A stretch of 64,000 bases of DNA from contig NZ_CP073714.1 in NCBI RefSeq assembly GCF_023101145.1, forward strand, positions 5,022,001-5,086,000. The letters run 5' to 3'. Made by a program: the position numbers and the translations under genes. The notes under the pieces are model-generated. The model was not told the DNA's origin. It worked only from the letters and a program-made list of their open reading frames with translations, and searched no databases. How positions within the stretch are numbered: the first letter of the stretch is position 1; each line of letters starts with the position of its first letter. The stretch is from Paenibacillus pabuli. GTDB lineage: Bacteria > Bacillota > Bacilli > Paenibacillales > Paenibacillaceae. Positions 33,045-43,014 of the stretch are shown here, one piece after another.

Positions 33045-34356
33045 TTGCATGTTCCTTCTTCATCATGACTCCAGCATCCTGTAACATCCATTCGATAAAG
33101 CAGCCATAACCTGATTTCGGATCATTGACAAACACATGGGTCACGGCGCCAATCAGTTTCCCATTCTGTACAATTGGGCTGCCACTCATGCCTTGCACAA
33201 TGCCTCCGGTCTTATCAAGCAGCTTCGGATCTGTGATACGAAGTACCAGACCTTTGGTTGCGGGTTCGGATTGATCTGCTACGTGAACAATATCAATCGA
33301 GAAACGTTCCACTTGCTGACCCTCAACTACTGTGAGGATTTCTGCAGGGCCTTCTTTTACTTCATGGGAGAACGCAACGGGAATGCCTTTAGAATACAAA
33401 CTATGTTCAGGATTACCGGACATTTTACCAAAGATACCAAAAGCCGTATTGCGTTCAATATTGCCCAAAATTTTGCTTTCTTTCAGAAAATGAGCTCGTT
33501 TTTCACCCGGATCACCGGATTCACTCTTGGAGATCGATGTTACATTGGATTGAACAATCTGGCCACTACCAACAACAATGGAGGTTTGCGTGTTCATATC
33601 CGTAATGACATGACCGAGAGCCCCATAAACACCCTGATCCGGAGCGTAGAAGGTTAATGTCCCTACACCTGCAGCGGAGTCACGAATGTACAATCCAAGC
33701 CTCCAGGCTTTGTCTTCCGCATCATAAGCCGGTGTCAAACGCGTCTTAACCGTTTCTTTGCCGCGTTTTAATACGACATCAATTCCTTTTTTGTTCTTGC
33801 CTGCAAGTTCAACAGCTTCTGCTACACCTGACACACCATCAAGACGTTTACCATCCATATGGGTAATCAAATCCCCAAGTTTAATGCCTGCTGATTCTCC
33901 AGGGGACACACGTTCATCCTGTCCGGAACGGACTAGATGGTGCCCGACAACCAAAATACCTGCAGATTTCACTTTGACGCCAATGGTTTGACCCCCGGGT
34001 ACTACACGCAAATCCGGAATCACGTTAACGTTAACCGTTTTAACCGGAATTTTGCCCCACAACTTCAACGTTAATTTGGCATGTCCCGTTTGTTGAGGAT
34101 GAAGATGCAAAGGTTGTTGCTTCGTTACGTGAACCGCAGTTTCCTTCCCATCAAAACCGACGATGTCAGGACGATCCACAACAGCGCTTGAAGCAGCCGG
34201 TACAGCTAGATGAACGTCCGCCTGCCTACCTGCAAATACCTGAAGTTCATCAGGCAATGACGCATAACTTTGCACAGGCTGAATGGCCTGGCTGATCACA
34301 CATAGAAAGAAGGCAAATAAAAGACCTAGCAATTTCTTCCTGAGGGGGGAATTCAA
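33025..34356 (-). CDS. spoIVB: SpoIVB peptidase
   Basis: Forespore serine peptidase (S55) secreted into the intermembrane space; cleaves SpoIVFA to trigger pro-sigma-K processing. 443 aa. N-terminal membrane segment/signal ('LLGLLFAFFLCVISQAI'), PDZ domain about 125-200 ('SPGESAGIKLGDLITHMDGK'), catalytic Ser in 'GMSGSP' near the C-terminus and His in 'GALGHVI'. TTG start preceded by GGGAGTG. Between recN and spo0A, as in Bacillus. Confidence 0.94.
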   Translation of the reverse strand: MNSPLRKKLLGLLFAFFLCVISQAIQPVQSYASLPDELQVFAGRQADVHLAVPAASSAVVDRPDIVGFDGKETAVHVTKQQPLHLHPQQTGHAKLTLKLWGKIPVKTVNVNVIPDLRVVPGGQTIGVKVKSAGILVVGHHLVRSGQDERVSPGESAGIKLGDLITHMDGKRLDGVSGVAEAVELAGKNKKGIDVVLKRGKETVKTRLTPAYDAEDKAWRLGLYIRDSAAGVGTLTFYAPDQGVYGALGHVITDMNTQTSIVVGSGQIVQSNVTSISKSESGDPGEKRAHFLKESKILGNIERNTAFGIFGKMSGNPEHSLYSKGIPVAFSHEVKEGPAEILTVVEGQQVERFSIDIVHVADQSEPATKGLVLRITDPKLLDKTGGIVQGMSGSPIVQNGKLIGAVTHVFVNDPKSGYGCFIEWMLQDAGVMMKKEHAKNLKAG

Positions 34357-34476
34357 TGGCTGTCACACTCCCTTTGCTTCTTTCGCTTGACGAAAGGTGG
34401 TCGCCAATTGCGTACCTATAAGATAACCTCGCCCCCAGGCTTTTATTACTGTCAATCATTACGCCGGCCGCTCGTT

Positions 34477-36195
34477 TCACCCTTTTTTGGCTTCCGCCAA
34501 ATTCAACATTTCCTGAGCATGATGCAGCGTTTTTTCTGTAATTTCCACACCACCGAGCATACGTGCCAATTCCTTCACTCTGCCTTCTTCTGATAGCGAT
34601 TCCACTTGTGTCATCGTGCGCCCATCGTAGACATGCTTTTCAATGAGATACTGATGATCCGCCATACAAGCCACTTGTGGCAAATGAGTAATGGAGAAGA
34701 CTTGGCAAGTGGAGGAAAGACGGTATAACTTCTCCGCAATGGATTGCGCTGCCCTTCCGCTCACACCTGTATCCACCTCATCAAAGATCAACACTGGGAT
34801 CCGGTCATGACGTGCAAATATACTTTTCATCGCCAGCATCATACGTGACAACTCACCACCAGAGGCAATCTTGCCGAGAGGTCGTAAAGGCTCACCTGGA
34901 TTTGGAGAAATCAGGAATTCCGCATTATCTGCACCCTGACGCGTTAGACGAATGCGACGCCCATTCCATTCAATCCCTTTTGCATCTTCAAAAGGAGTAA
35001 TTTGAACGCGTAACGACGTTCTCTCCATCTGTAGATCCTTCAGCTCACTTTCCACCTGAGCAGCAAGTTCCTCGGCACATTGTTTGCGAACACGACTAAG
35101 TTCCTCGGCAGACTCCATGACTAATTTGAGCAATTTGTCACGTTCATTACGGAGCTTCTCCAAACGTTCATCCTTGTTCTCCAGCTGATCGGTTTCATGG
35201 CTAATTTGTTCATAATAATTCAAGATAAGTTCAACGCTGTCACCGTATTTCCGTCTGAGGCCAGAAATCAGCTGCAGCCGCTGTTCCACTTCTTCCAATC
35301 TAACAGGGTTAAATTCGATCTTCTCCCGATAATCACGCAACTGAAATGTGGCATCTTCCAGCTGATAAAACGCAGATTGTAGCTGCTCAACAATAGGCTG
35401 CAGCCCTTTGCTGTCATACCCTGATATATCTTCAATTCGTGACAGCGCGATGCTTACAGCTTCTAACCCACGTTGGCCGCTAAGCAGATCATATGCACCA
35501 GCAACGCTGTCCATCATTTTCTCACTATGGGATAGTTTGACCCGTTCTTCTCCGAGTAATTCATCCTCACCGTGCGTTAGAGAAGCAGCAGCAATTTCTT
35601 CAAGTTGAAAACGGTACATGTCCAGCAATTGATACGCTCGTTGACTGGATTCCTGAAGGGCACGCAGTTCTTTTTCTGCAGTAATGAATTTACCGTAGCG
35701 TTCCTGATATTCCATTTTGACTGGACCGATGACTGCTGCCCCGTATGTATCCAGAAGCCCCAGATGGCTTTCTGCGCGCAACAAACTTTGATGTTCATGC
35801 TGTCCATGAATATTAATTAATTTTTCTCCGACTTCACGGAGCATCGTCAAATTGACCAATTGGCCGTTAATACGGGATGTACTTTTTCCTTGAGTATTCA
35901 ATTCACGGCGAATCACCAGATGCTCCTCCGGCTCACAATGGATACCAAGCTTCTCCAGCGTTTCCCATACCGGATGGCTTGGCTCCATTTCGAACAGAGC
36001 TTCCATCTCGGCCTTCTCACATCCATATCGGATCAGATCGGCCGAGCTTCGTCCACCTGCTATCAAACCCAGGGCATCAATAATGATTGATTTACCCGCT
36101 CCTGTCTCACCAGTCAAGACATGGAATCCCGGATGGAAAACAACATCAACTTCCTCTACGACAGCCAAATTACGAATCGATAATGTAACTAACAT
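34477..36195 (-). CDS. recN: DNA repair protein RecN
   Basis: SMC-like ATPase that gathers DNA ends in double-strand-break repair. 572 aa. Walker A 'TGETGAGKSIIIDAL' near residue 30; long coiled coil in the middle; ABC signature 'ASGGELSRMMLA' and Walker B 'VLIFDEVDTGVSG'. GGAGGTG 8 nt before the ATG at 36195 fixes the start. Follows argR on the same strand (57 nt). Confidence 0.95.
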   Translation of the reverse strand: MLVTLSIRNLAVVEEVDVVFHPGFHVLTGETGAGKSIIIDALGLIAGGRSSADLIRYGCEKAEMEALFEMEPSHPVWETLEKLGIHCEPEEHLVIRRELNTQGKSTSRINGQLVNLTMLREVGEKLINIHGQHEHQSLLRAESHLGLLDTYGAAVIGPVKMEYQERYGKFITAEKELRALQESSQRAYQLLDMYRFQLEEIAAASLTHGEDELLGEERVKLSHSEKMMDSVAGAYDLLSGQRGLEAVSIALSRIEDISGYDSKGLQPIVEQLQSAFYQLEDATFQLRDYREKIEFNPVRLEEVEQRLQLISGLRRKYGDSVELILNYYEQISHETDQLENKDERLEKLRNERDKLLKLVMESAEELSRVRKQCAEELAAQVESELKDLQMERTSLRVQITPFEDAKGIEWNGRRIRLTRQGADNAEFLISPNPGEPLRPLGKIASGGELSRMMLAMKSIFARHDRIPVLIFDEVDTGVSGRAAQSIAEKLYRLSSTCQVFSITHLPQVACMADHQYLIEKHVYDGRTMTQVESLSEEGRVKELARMLGGVEITEKTLHHAQEMLNLAEAKKG

Positions 36196-36252
36196 CTGCA
36201 AAAACACCTCCGGATGACTCACTCAGAAATTATGTTTTTGAACCATTACATG

Positions 36253-36702
36253 CTAAGAAATATAACCCATAATCCGCTCAATTACAGTCACGCTGTTACT
36301 TTCCGTCCGGCAGATGATCAGTATGGTATCATCTCCACAGATCGTACCCATCACTTCAGTCCACTCAATATTGTCAAGTAGCGCAGCAATGGAATTAGCC
36401 GTACCAGGCAAACACTTCATCACGACCAGATTATTAGTGTGATCAATGTGCAAGAAGTTGTCCACGAGAGCACGTTTCAGTTTTTGAATTGGATTATATC
36501 GTTGGTCTGTAGGTAGCGAATACTTATATCGTCCATCATCCATGGGGATCTTGATTAAAAGAAGCTCCTTAATATCCCGCGATACAGTGGCTTGAGTCAC
36601 CTGAAATCCGGATTTACGCAAAGCTTCAACCAGATCATCCTGGGTTTCTATTTCGTTTTGACTAATGATTTCACGTATCTTAATGTGTCGTTGTCCTTTC
36701 AT
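36253..36702 (-). CDS. argR: Arginine repressor
   Basis: Hexameric arginine-dependent regulator (AhrC type). 149 aa. N-terminal winged helix with 'SGFQVTQATVSRDIKEL'; C-terminal arginine-binding/oligomer domain with 'CLPGTANSIAALLD' and 'GTICGDDTILIICR'. GGAGG 6 nt ahead of the ATG. Context tlyA-argR-recN is conserved in Bacilli. Confidence 0.95.
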   Translation of the reverse strand: MKGQRHIKIREIISQNEIETQDDLVEALRKSGFQVTQATVSRDIKELLLIKIPMDDGRYKYSLPTDQRYNPIQKLKRALVDNFLHIDHTNNLVVMKCLPGTANSIAALLDNIEWTEVMGTICGDDTILIICRTESNSVTVIERIMGYIS

Positions 36703-36823
36703 ACAAGCCTCCAGTTAAATTTCAATGTATTGCAATAGACGGCAAATTCCAATCAATAAGAGATTTACCAATGGTGCAATTCGTCATTCATTATATAAAC
36801 AACTTTACAGTCCCTAAGAACCC

Positions 36824-37312
36824 TTAGTCCAGATCATCTCCATCGTATACATCTTCCTGATAGTCCATGAGCCTGATTACCTTGATATCCGATTCCTCCA
36901 TGTCCACATACAGCAACCCTTCACAGCCGGGGTATAACAATAAATAATACAGGAAGCGATCGCGCAGGGACGGCCCGGTAAGTTCAAGAGGTTGTCTGCG
37001 ACGGGAAGTCTTCACCAGATATCTCTCATCATCACGCTCTGCTACATAATCAATGAACAGCCTGCTGTAATAAACGGATTCATCCACTTCAAAGGCTAAA
37101 GGAATTTTCATTCTACCTCCGATGACTTCATATCCTTCCGCTTCAAGCAAATCCACTGCCGGTGAATCCTGAATTTCTGAATTCAGTTGCATACCCGACA
37201 AGCTTACCGGAATCGGACGATTAACCCAATTACGAAAGCCAAAGAACAGCCATATAATCAAGCAGACAGCAAGTACACCAATAACAATTGTGTCATATTG
37301 CCCATCCATCAT
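36824..37312 (-). CDS. Membrane-anchored protein of unknown function
   Basis: 162 aa. One N-terminal membrane segment ('TIVIGVLAVCLIIWLFFGF'), then a cytoplasmic domain. Residues about 55-150 have a run of alternating strands with 'AEGYEVIGG', 'FIDYVAERDDERYLVK' and 'PGCEGLLYVD'; the acidic residue followed by x-V-K is reminiscent of PD-(D/E)xK-fold proteins, but this is only a guess. Not found at this place in Bacillus. GAGGTGA precedes the start. Between argR and tlyA. Confidence 0.6.
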   Translation of the reverse strand: MMDGQYDTIVIGVLAVCLIIWLFFGFRNWVNRPIPVSLSGMQLNSEIQDSPAVDLLEAEGYEVIGGRMKIPLAFEVDESVYYSRLFIDYVAERDDERYLVKTSRRRQPLELTGPSLRDRFLYYLLLYPGCEGLLYVDMEESDIKVIRLMDYQEDVYDGDDLD

Positions 37313-37391
37313 CGCTCACCTCGAAGACATATTCGAGATTCGACAACCGATTTCCTTTAGAATTCACCTTTCCAGCGAAAAGAAACCCATC

Positions 37392-38237
37392 CTATGATGA
37401 GTTTCCTGTAAAAGTATGGGCCGCTTCCATTGCAACTTGATCCGCAAGTGCATCAAGCGAAGCCTGAACGTTCTCTTGTTGTGTTGCCTCTGGTTCTTCC
37501 AGACGCCAGTGAGCAAGAAATTCGATATTGCCTTCTCCGCCAGTAATCGGCGAAAATGTTAAACCTTTCAGCTTTAATCCAAGTTCATTGGCGAAACGAA
37601 GCATCGTCTGTAAAACGTCCTTGTGAACCTTAGTATCACGAACGACGCCAGACTTGCCTACTTTTTCACGTCCTGCTTCAAACTGGGGTTTAATTAACGC
37701 TACAATGTCTGCCGGTTGCTTTAGAAGTACCAGCAATGGAGGCAAAATAATTCTCAGCGAAATAAAGGATACATCGATACTCGCAAAATTCGGCGTAGGA
37801 CCATGCAGATCTTCTGGAGTCACATAACGGAAATTGGTTCTTTCCATTACAGTGACCCGTTCATCATTACGCAGCGACCAATCCAGCTGGTTATAACCTA
37901 CATCAATGGCATATACGTGAGATGCACCATGTTGTAAGGCACAATCGGTAAACCCACCAGTGGATGAACCGATATCGAGCATCACAAGTCCATTCATATC
38001 GAGATCGAAGTGACGAATCGCTTTTTCAAGCTTTAATCCGCCTCTACCGACATAGGGATGTACTGAACCCTTTACTTTCAGTTCGGCTTCCCGTGGAATC
38101 TTCATGCCCGCTTTTTCAATCCGCTCATTGTTGGCATATACCAGTCCAGCCATGATTGCAGCTTTTGCCTTCTCACGACTTTCATAATATCCCTGTTCAA
38201 CCAGCAGAACATCAATTCGTTCTTTCGGGAGTGACAT
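37392..38237 (-). CDS. tlyA: TlyA-family rRNA 2'-O-methyltransferase
   Basis: Methylates ribose of 16S/23S rRNA cytidines in characterised homologs. 281 aa. S4 RNA-binding domain about 5-60 ('RIDVLLVEQGYYESREKAKAA'-type), then an FtsJ-like SAM domain with 'MLDIGSSTGGFTDCAL', 'IDVGYNQLDW' and 'SIDVSFISL'. GGAG 7 nt before the ATG. Between dxs and the unknown anchored gene. Corresponds to B. subtilis YqxC. Confidence 0.9.
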   Translation of the reverse strand: MSLPKERIDVLLVEQGYYESREKAKAAIMAGLVYANNERIEKAGMKIPREAELKVKGSVHPYVGRGGLKLEKAIRHFDLDMNGLVMLDIGSSTGGFTDCALQHGASHVYAIDVGYNQLDWSLRNDERVTVMERTNFRYVTPEDLHGPTPNFASIDVSFISLRIILPPLLVLLKQPADIVALIKPQFEAGREKVGKSGVVRDTKVHKDVLQTMLRFANELGLKLKGLTFSPITGGEGNIEFLAHWRLEEPEATQQENVQASLDALADQVAMEAAHTFTGNSS

Positions 38238-38305
38238 GTCTTTCTCCTATCATGTAGTAATCCTAATTAATCAATAAGGTGTTCCAGTTTCTCTGATTGT
38301 TCCAG

Positions 38306-40213
38306 TCATGAAGGGAACCGAGTTCTGGACATACCATATGAAGATTGGGCCGCCATGCTGCGCAGCTCCGAGCTTACATTCTCAACCGTGAGGCCCACTT
38401 CAGCTCTTTGTTCCTCAATACTGCCATGTTCAATGAATCGGTCCGGGATACCCATCAGCTGCACCTGAACATCATGCAGGCCTTGTTCTGCGTAAAATTC
38501 CAGAACTGCACTGCCCATGCTGCCTGCTTGTGACGCTTCTTCAAGCACGATTAACTTCGTGCCCCGAACTGCCAGATCCCGCAGCATCTGCTCATCAAGC
38601 GGTTTAAGGAAGCGGGCGTTAATTACGCCAACCGTAATCCCTTCTCTTTTAACCGTCTCTGCAGCTTCTTCTGCAAGCTGTACCATGGATCCCGAAGCAA
38701 TAATAGCATAACCTTCAGATGGACGAAGCTGTTCCCATGTTCCAATTGGAATTGGAATGAGTTCATCGTCAAGAGGCACGCCTACAACATTGTTCCGTGG
38801 ATAACGATAAGCAATTGGACCTTCATTATATTCAAGCGCCGTTTTCATCATATGGCGCAGTTCATTCTCATCCTTCGGCATCATCAGTACGATATTCGGA
38901 ATATGACGCATAAACGCCACATCATACACACCCTGATGCGTTTCGCCATCCGGCCCGACAAATCCGGCACGGTCAATCGCGAACATAACATTGGCGTTAT
39001 GACGACAAATATCATGTACAATCTGATCATATGCACGTTGCATAAACGTCGAATAGACGGCAAATACCGGCTTTAGCCCTTCCATCGCCAGTGCTGCACA
39101 CATGGTTGCGGCATGCTGTTCAGCAATCCCCACGTCAATCATTCGATCTGGGAATTCCTTACTGAAAGGAATGAGGCCTGAACCTGTCGGCATGGCTGGA
39201 GTTACCGCTACAATTCGTTTATCCTGTTTGGCAAGATCAATCAAAGTTTTACCAAACACTTCTGTATACATTGGTTTGCCTACAGCTTTAAGCACTTGAC
39301 CTGATTCAATCTTGTAAGGAGAAATTCCGTGCCATTTGTGTGAATCGGCCTCAGCTGGCTGATAGCCTTTACCTTTGGTTGTCAGTACATGAACCATTAC
39401 AGGACCATCCACGTTATCGGCCTGTTTGAACGTTTCGATCAATTTAGGGATGTCGTGTCCATCAATGGGTCCCAAATAGGTAAAACCAAGCTCTTCGAAC
39501 AGAACTCCAGGAACCATCATGTATTTGACACTATCTTTAATCCAGCTCGCTGATTTCGCCAAACGATCCCCGATGGCAGGAATTTTTTTGAGTATTCCTT
39601 CCACGTCATCTTTGGCTTTCAAATAATGGCGATCCGAACGGATTTTGCTCAAATATTTATGCATAGCCCCGACATTCGGAGCAATGGACATTTCATTATC
39701 ATTGAGGATGACCATCAGCTTTTTCTGCTCATGACCAATGTGATTTAGAGCTTCAAAGGCCATACCACCTGTAAGCGCTCCATCGCCAATCATCGCGATA
39801 ACCTGATTATCTTCATCCTTTAGATCACGTGCAAGCGCCATGCCCATTGCAGCAGATAAGGATGTACTACTGTGGCCGGCTTCCCATACATCATGTTCAC
39901 TCTCGTTACGTTTAACGAATCCGCACAGGCCATTATGCTGACGAAGTGTATCGAAACGATCCATCCGCCCCGTTAGAACCTTGTGCACATATGCCTGGTG
40001 CCCTACATCGAAAATCATTTTGTCCACTGGACTGTTATAGCAGTAATGCAGGGCTACCGTGAGCTCAACCACTCCTAAGTTGGGTGCGAGATGGCCCCCT
40101 GTAACGGACAGCTTCTCAATCAGAAACTGCCGGATCTCTGCCGACAAAAGAACGAGATCATCCTGAGACATCGACTTCAGATCACTGGGTTGTTTAATTT
40201 GTGGAAGCAGCAC
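38306..40213 (-). CDS. dxs: 1-deoxy-D-xylulose-5-phosphate synthase
   Basis: Condenses pyruvate and glyceraldehyde-3-phosphate; first step of the MEP isoprenoid pathway and a thiamine pyridoxine precursor supplier. 635 aa. ThDP motif 'GDGALTGGMAFEALN', 'GHQAYVHKVLTGR', 'DGETHQGVYD' and a transketolase C-domain. GTG start with GGGGAG 8 nt upstream. Next to ispA, the farnesyl-type synthase in the same pathway. Confidence 0.95.
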   Translation of the reverse strand: MLLPQIKQPSDLKSMSQDDLVLLSAEIRQFLIEKLSVTGGHLAPNLGVVELTVALHYCYNSPVDKMIFDVGHQAYVHKVLTGRMDRFDTLRQHNGLCGFVKRNESEHDVWEAGHSSTSLSAAMGMALARDLKDEDNQVIAMIGDGALTGGMAFEALNHIGHEQKKLMVILNDNEMSIAPNVGAMHKYLSKIRSDRHYLKAKDDVEGILKKIPAIGDRLAKSASWIKDSVKYMMVPGVLFEELGFTYLGPIDGHDIPKLIETFKQADNVDGPVMVHVLTTKGKGYQPAEADSHKWHGISPYKIESGQVLKAVGKPMYTEVFGKTLIDLAKQDKRIVAVTPAMPTGSGLIPFSKEFPDRMIDVGIAEQHAATMCAALAMEGLKPVFAVYSTFMQRAYDQIVHDICRHNANVMFAIDRAGFVGPDGETHQGVYDVAFMRHIPNIVLMMPKDENELRHMMKTALEYNEGPIAYRYPRNNVVGVPLDDELIPIPIGTWEQLRPSEGYAIIASGSMVQLAEEAAETVKREGITVGVINARFLKPLDEQMLRDLAVRGTKLIVLEEASQAGSMGSAVLEFYAEQGLHDVQVQLMGIPDRFIEHGSIEEQRAEVGLTVENVSSELRSMAAQSSYGMSRTRFPS

Positions 40214-40494
40214 GAGAATCTCCCCGCTTTCCTAGATTGTTTGATTAATTTGTAAACGATATATACACAGTTTATTAAATGACATTAAAACATTATAACA
40301 TAAAAGAACAAGAATCATAATTTACGGCACTATACTCCAGATCACGAGCATTTTCGCCAGCATCGTTCGTATGATCTTCCTCAATATGTATTCCCAAGAT
40401 CTTTTGGGACAGACTGTCTTCAATAAGCCAGAAAAAACACATTAAATGGATTACACAAATCTGGGTGATTTGAAACAGTGACACTCAATACCAA
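40214..40494. other. Intergenic region ispA-dxs
   Basis: 281 bp, AT-rich. An open frame at 40293-40484 on the minus strand lacks a ribosome-binding site and plausible composition. No terminator or promoter is clear. Confidence 0.4.
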
Positions 40495-41400
40495 TTAATG
40501 ATCTCGACTCATCAGATAATCTGCAATCTCCATCAGTCTGGAAGGATCCGGTAACCCGGCTCTATCAAGTGCATCTTTCGCTGATTGCGTAAGAGACTTC
40601 ACCTCTTGAAGCGATGCATCCATACCAATAAAATAAGGGTAAGTGACCTTTTGCTGATTCACATCACTTTGCGTCTTCTTGCCCATTTTCTGTTCGTCAC
40701 CCGTCAGGTCCAGAATATCGTCCTGAATCTGGAAAGCAAGCCCCAGATCTCTGCCGAACACACGCAGCGCTTCCAATTGTCCTTCTGTCGCACCACCAAT
40801 ACGAGCTCCAGCAATAAGGGAAAACACAATTAAATCTCCGGTCTTGTGCAGATGAATGTATTGCAATTGGGCAAGATCCGTCATGCCCTGCTCCCCTTCC
40901 ATATCAGCCACTTGTCCGCCAACCATGCCTCTTGCTCCAGCTAGTTCGGACAATTCCTCTACAATGGACAACAATGCATCTGCTGGGACACCGCTCCGAC
41001 GACCTGCCTGAACAATACTATAAAAAGCATGAGTTAACAGCGCATCGCCAGCCAATATCGCTGTTGCTTCACCAAATACTTTGTGATTCGTTAATTTTCC
41101 CCTGCGATAGTCGTCATTATCCATGGCAGGCAGGTCATCGTGGATCAACGAATACGTATGAACCATCTCCACGGCGCAGGCTACCGGCAAAGCAGCTGTA
41201 CGCTGTGCACCGAAGGCTTCCGCCGCAGCAACGACCAGAAGTGGACGAAGGCGTTTGCCCCCGGCCATAAGTGAATACTGCATCGCGTCAACCAGTGACT
41301 GAGGCACATCCCAGTGAACAGGAAGAGTCTGCTTCAACTCTCCTGTCACTTCAGCTGTGACTTCCTCAAGATACGTTGCAAACGAAGGACGATTACTCAT
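40495..41400 (-). CDS. ispA: Polyprenyl (farnesyl-type) diphosphate synthase
   Basis: Head-to-tail condensation of isopentenyl and allylic diphosphates, probably giving farnesyl diphosphate. 301 aa. First aspartate-rich motif 'DDLPAMDNDD', second 'QIQDDILDLTGD'; 'GGKRLRPLLV' binds substrate. The ATG at 41400 overlaps the end of xseB by 8 nt; the longer frame upstream is less likely. Product chain length is inferred from family and neighbours. Confidence 0.92.
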   Translation of the reverse strand: MSNRPSFATYLEEVTAEVTGELKQTLPVHWDVPQSLVDAMQYSLMAGGKRLRPLLVVAAAEAFGAQRTAALPVACAVEMVHTYSLIHDDLPAMDNDDYRRGKLTNHKVFGEATAILAGDALLTHAFYSIVQAGRRSGVPADALLSIVEELSELAGARGMVGGQVADMEGEQGMTDLAQLQYIHLHKTGDLIVFSLIAGARIGGATEGQLEALRVFGRDLGLAFQIQDDILDLTGDEQKMGKKTQSDVNQQKVTYPYFIGMDASLQEVKSLTQSAKDALDRAGLPDPSRLMEIADYLMSRDH

Positions 41401-41650
41401 TGACTTCACCGCTTTCGTCGACGGCAGTGCCGAACGGTTTCTTGCGAAGTTCCCCATCCTCTTCTACGATCATTTCGATCTTGCGTTCCACTTGTTCCAG
41501 CTTCAGCCCACAAAGTTGTGATAATTTCATCCCGCGCTGAAACAAATCGATGGCCTGCTCCAATGGAACATCACCATGCTCAAGCTGACCTACGATGTCT
41601 TCCAATGCCGCCATTGCCTCTTCAAAATTCAATTCCGGTTCATTCGCCAT
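41393..41650 (-). CDS. xseB: Exodeoxyribonuclease VII small subunit
   Basis: 85 aa, helical. 'FEEAMAALEDIVGQLEHGDVPLEQA' style pattern (here split at residues 8-32) and 'FQRGMKLSQLC' are characteristic. Partner of XseA, whose 3' end it overlaps by 11 nt, so expression is coupled. AAGGAGG is 11 nt upstream. Confidence 0.93.
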   Translation of the reverse strand: MANEPELNFEEAMAALEDIVGQLEHGDVPLEQAIDLFQRGMKLSQLCGLKLEQVERKIEMIVEEDGELRKKPFGTAVDESGEVNE

Positions 41651-43004
41651 CGGTATTGTCGTCCTCCTTCATTCCCCAAACCTGACAGTCCAGCTGTCCG
41701 TCTGTTAATTTAATCTTTATGGAATCTCCAGGCTGTACATCCTCTATGGATTTGATCAAGCGCTGTTCCTGCTCGTCATAGACAAGGCTGTATCCCCTTG
41801 ACATGACCTTAAGCGGGCTAAGCGCATCCAGATGTCTTACGGATGATTTCCACTGCTGCTGCTTGCCTCTCGTAATGGATCGGATCGCAACCTCCAGTTG
41901 ACGTCGGGCTGATGCATTCTCCCGCCTCGCTGCATTCACCTGTTCACGAGGATTAAACCGCTGCAATGCCGCACGCAGACGCTCCTGCTTCTCAGCTGTC
42001 CATTTCATGCGCGTATTTACGGTTCGCAGAAGACGCTGTTGCAGCATATCCAGTCGTTCTGTATGCTGCATTAAAGTACGTCTTGGGTGCACCAGTACAG
42101 GCGAGCGTTGTAATCTGACAAGTCGCTCCCGATTATGGGCAGCACGCTGGCGTAAACTGTGCTGCAGCTGACGCTGGCGCTGAGCAATCTGATCAAGCAG
42201 TTCGGCACGGTTAGGCACTGCCAGCTCGGCAGCAGCCGTGGGCGTTGCCGCCCGAAGATCAGCAGCAAAATCGGCAATCGTAAAATCCGTTTCATGCCCC
42301 ACGGCTGAAATGACTGGAATGGTCGAGGCAACAATCGCCCTTGCCACGATCTCCTCGTTGAAAGCCCACAATTCCTCCAGTGATCCCCCGCCTCTTCCGA
42401 CAATCAACACATCGGCTTCACCCATACGATTCAGGTTGTTGATGGCTTTCACAATGGAAGGAGCCGACCCTTTACCCTGAACGAGTACAGGATATAAAAT
42501 TACTCGGGCTGACGGATATCTGCGTTGCAATGTAATCATGATATCCCTTACCGCTGCTCCTGTAGGTGAAGTAACCACACCTATCGTCTGTGGAAAACGG
42601 GGAATCTGCCTTTTGCGCGATGCAGAGAACAGCCCCTCTTCATCCAGCTTTTTTTTCAGTTGTTCATATGCCAGATAAAGACTTCCAATACCATCCGGTT
42701 GCATGTGTGTGGCGTAGAATTGATATTGTCCGTCCCGCTCATACACCGATACATTACCACGAGCAATAACCCTTGCACCCTCCTTCGGTACAAAGGGTAA
42801 TCGCTGATTATGGGACGCAAACATAATGGACTTAATCCGGCTGTCCTTGTCCTTCAATGTAAAATACATATGACCGCTGGAGTGATGTGTAAAATTGGAG
42901 ATCTCTCCGCGCAGCCAGACGTCCGACAGGACCTGATCTGATTCCAGCTTCATTCGGATGTAGCGGTTCAGGTCTTTGATGGAGAAGATCTTTTGATCTG
43001 CCAC
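41640..43004 (-). CDS. xseA: Exodeoxyribonuclease VII large subunit
   Basis: Catalytic subunit that digests single-stranded DNA to acid-soluble oligonucleotides. 454 aa. N-terminal OB-fold ('DVWLRGEISNFTHHSSGHMYF'-type at about 25-45), catalytic part with 'GVVTSPTGAAVRDI' and 'GRGGGSLEELWAFN', then coiled coil. GTG start with weak upstream site. 10 nt after folD. Confidence 0.93.
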   Translation of the reverse strand: MADQKIFSIKDLNRYIRMKLESDQVLSDVWLRGEISNFTHHSSGHMYFTLKDKDSRIKSIMFASHNQRLPFVPKEGARVIARGNVSVYERDGQYQFYATHMQPDGIGSLYLAYEQLKKKLDEEGLFSASRKRQIPRFPQTIGVVTSPTGAAVRDIMITLQRRYPSARVILYPVLVQGKGSAPSIVKAINNLNRMGEADVLIVGRGGGSLEELWAFNEEIVARAIVASTIPVISAVGHETDFTIADFAADLRAATPTAAAELAVPNRAELLDQIAQRQRQLQHSLRQRAAHNRERLVRLQRSPVLVHPRRTLMQHTERLDMLQQRLLRTVNTRMKWTAEKQERLRAALQRFNPREQVNAARRENASARRQLEVAIRSITRGKQQQWKSSVRHLDALSPLKVMSRGYSLVYDEQEQRLIKSIEDVQPGDSIKIKLTDGQLDCQVWGMKEDDNTDGE

Positions 43005-43014
43005 AGACGGTAAC

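Noticed and set aside
40293..40484. 63-codon minus-strand frame between ispA and dxs
   Set aside because: No ribosome-binding site and no coherent domain.
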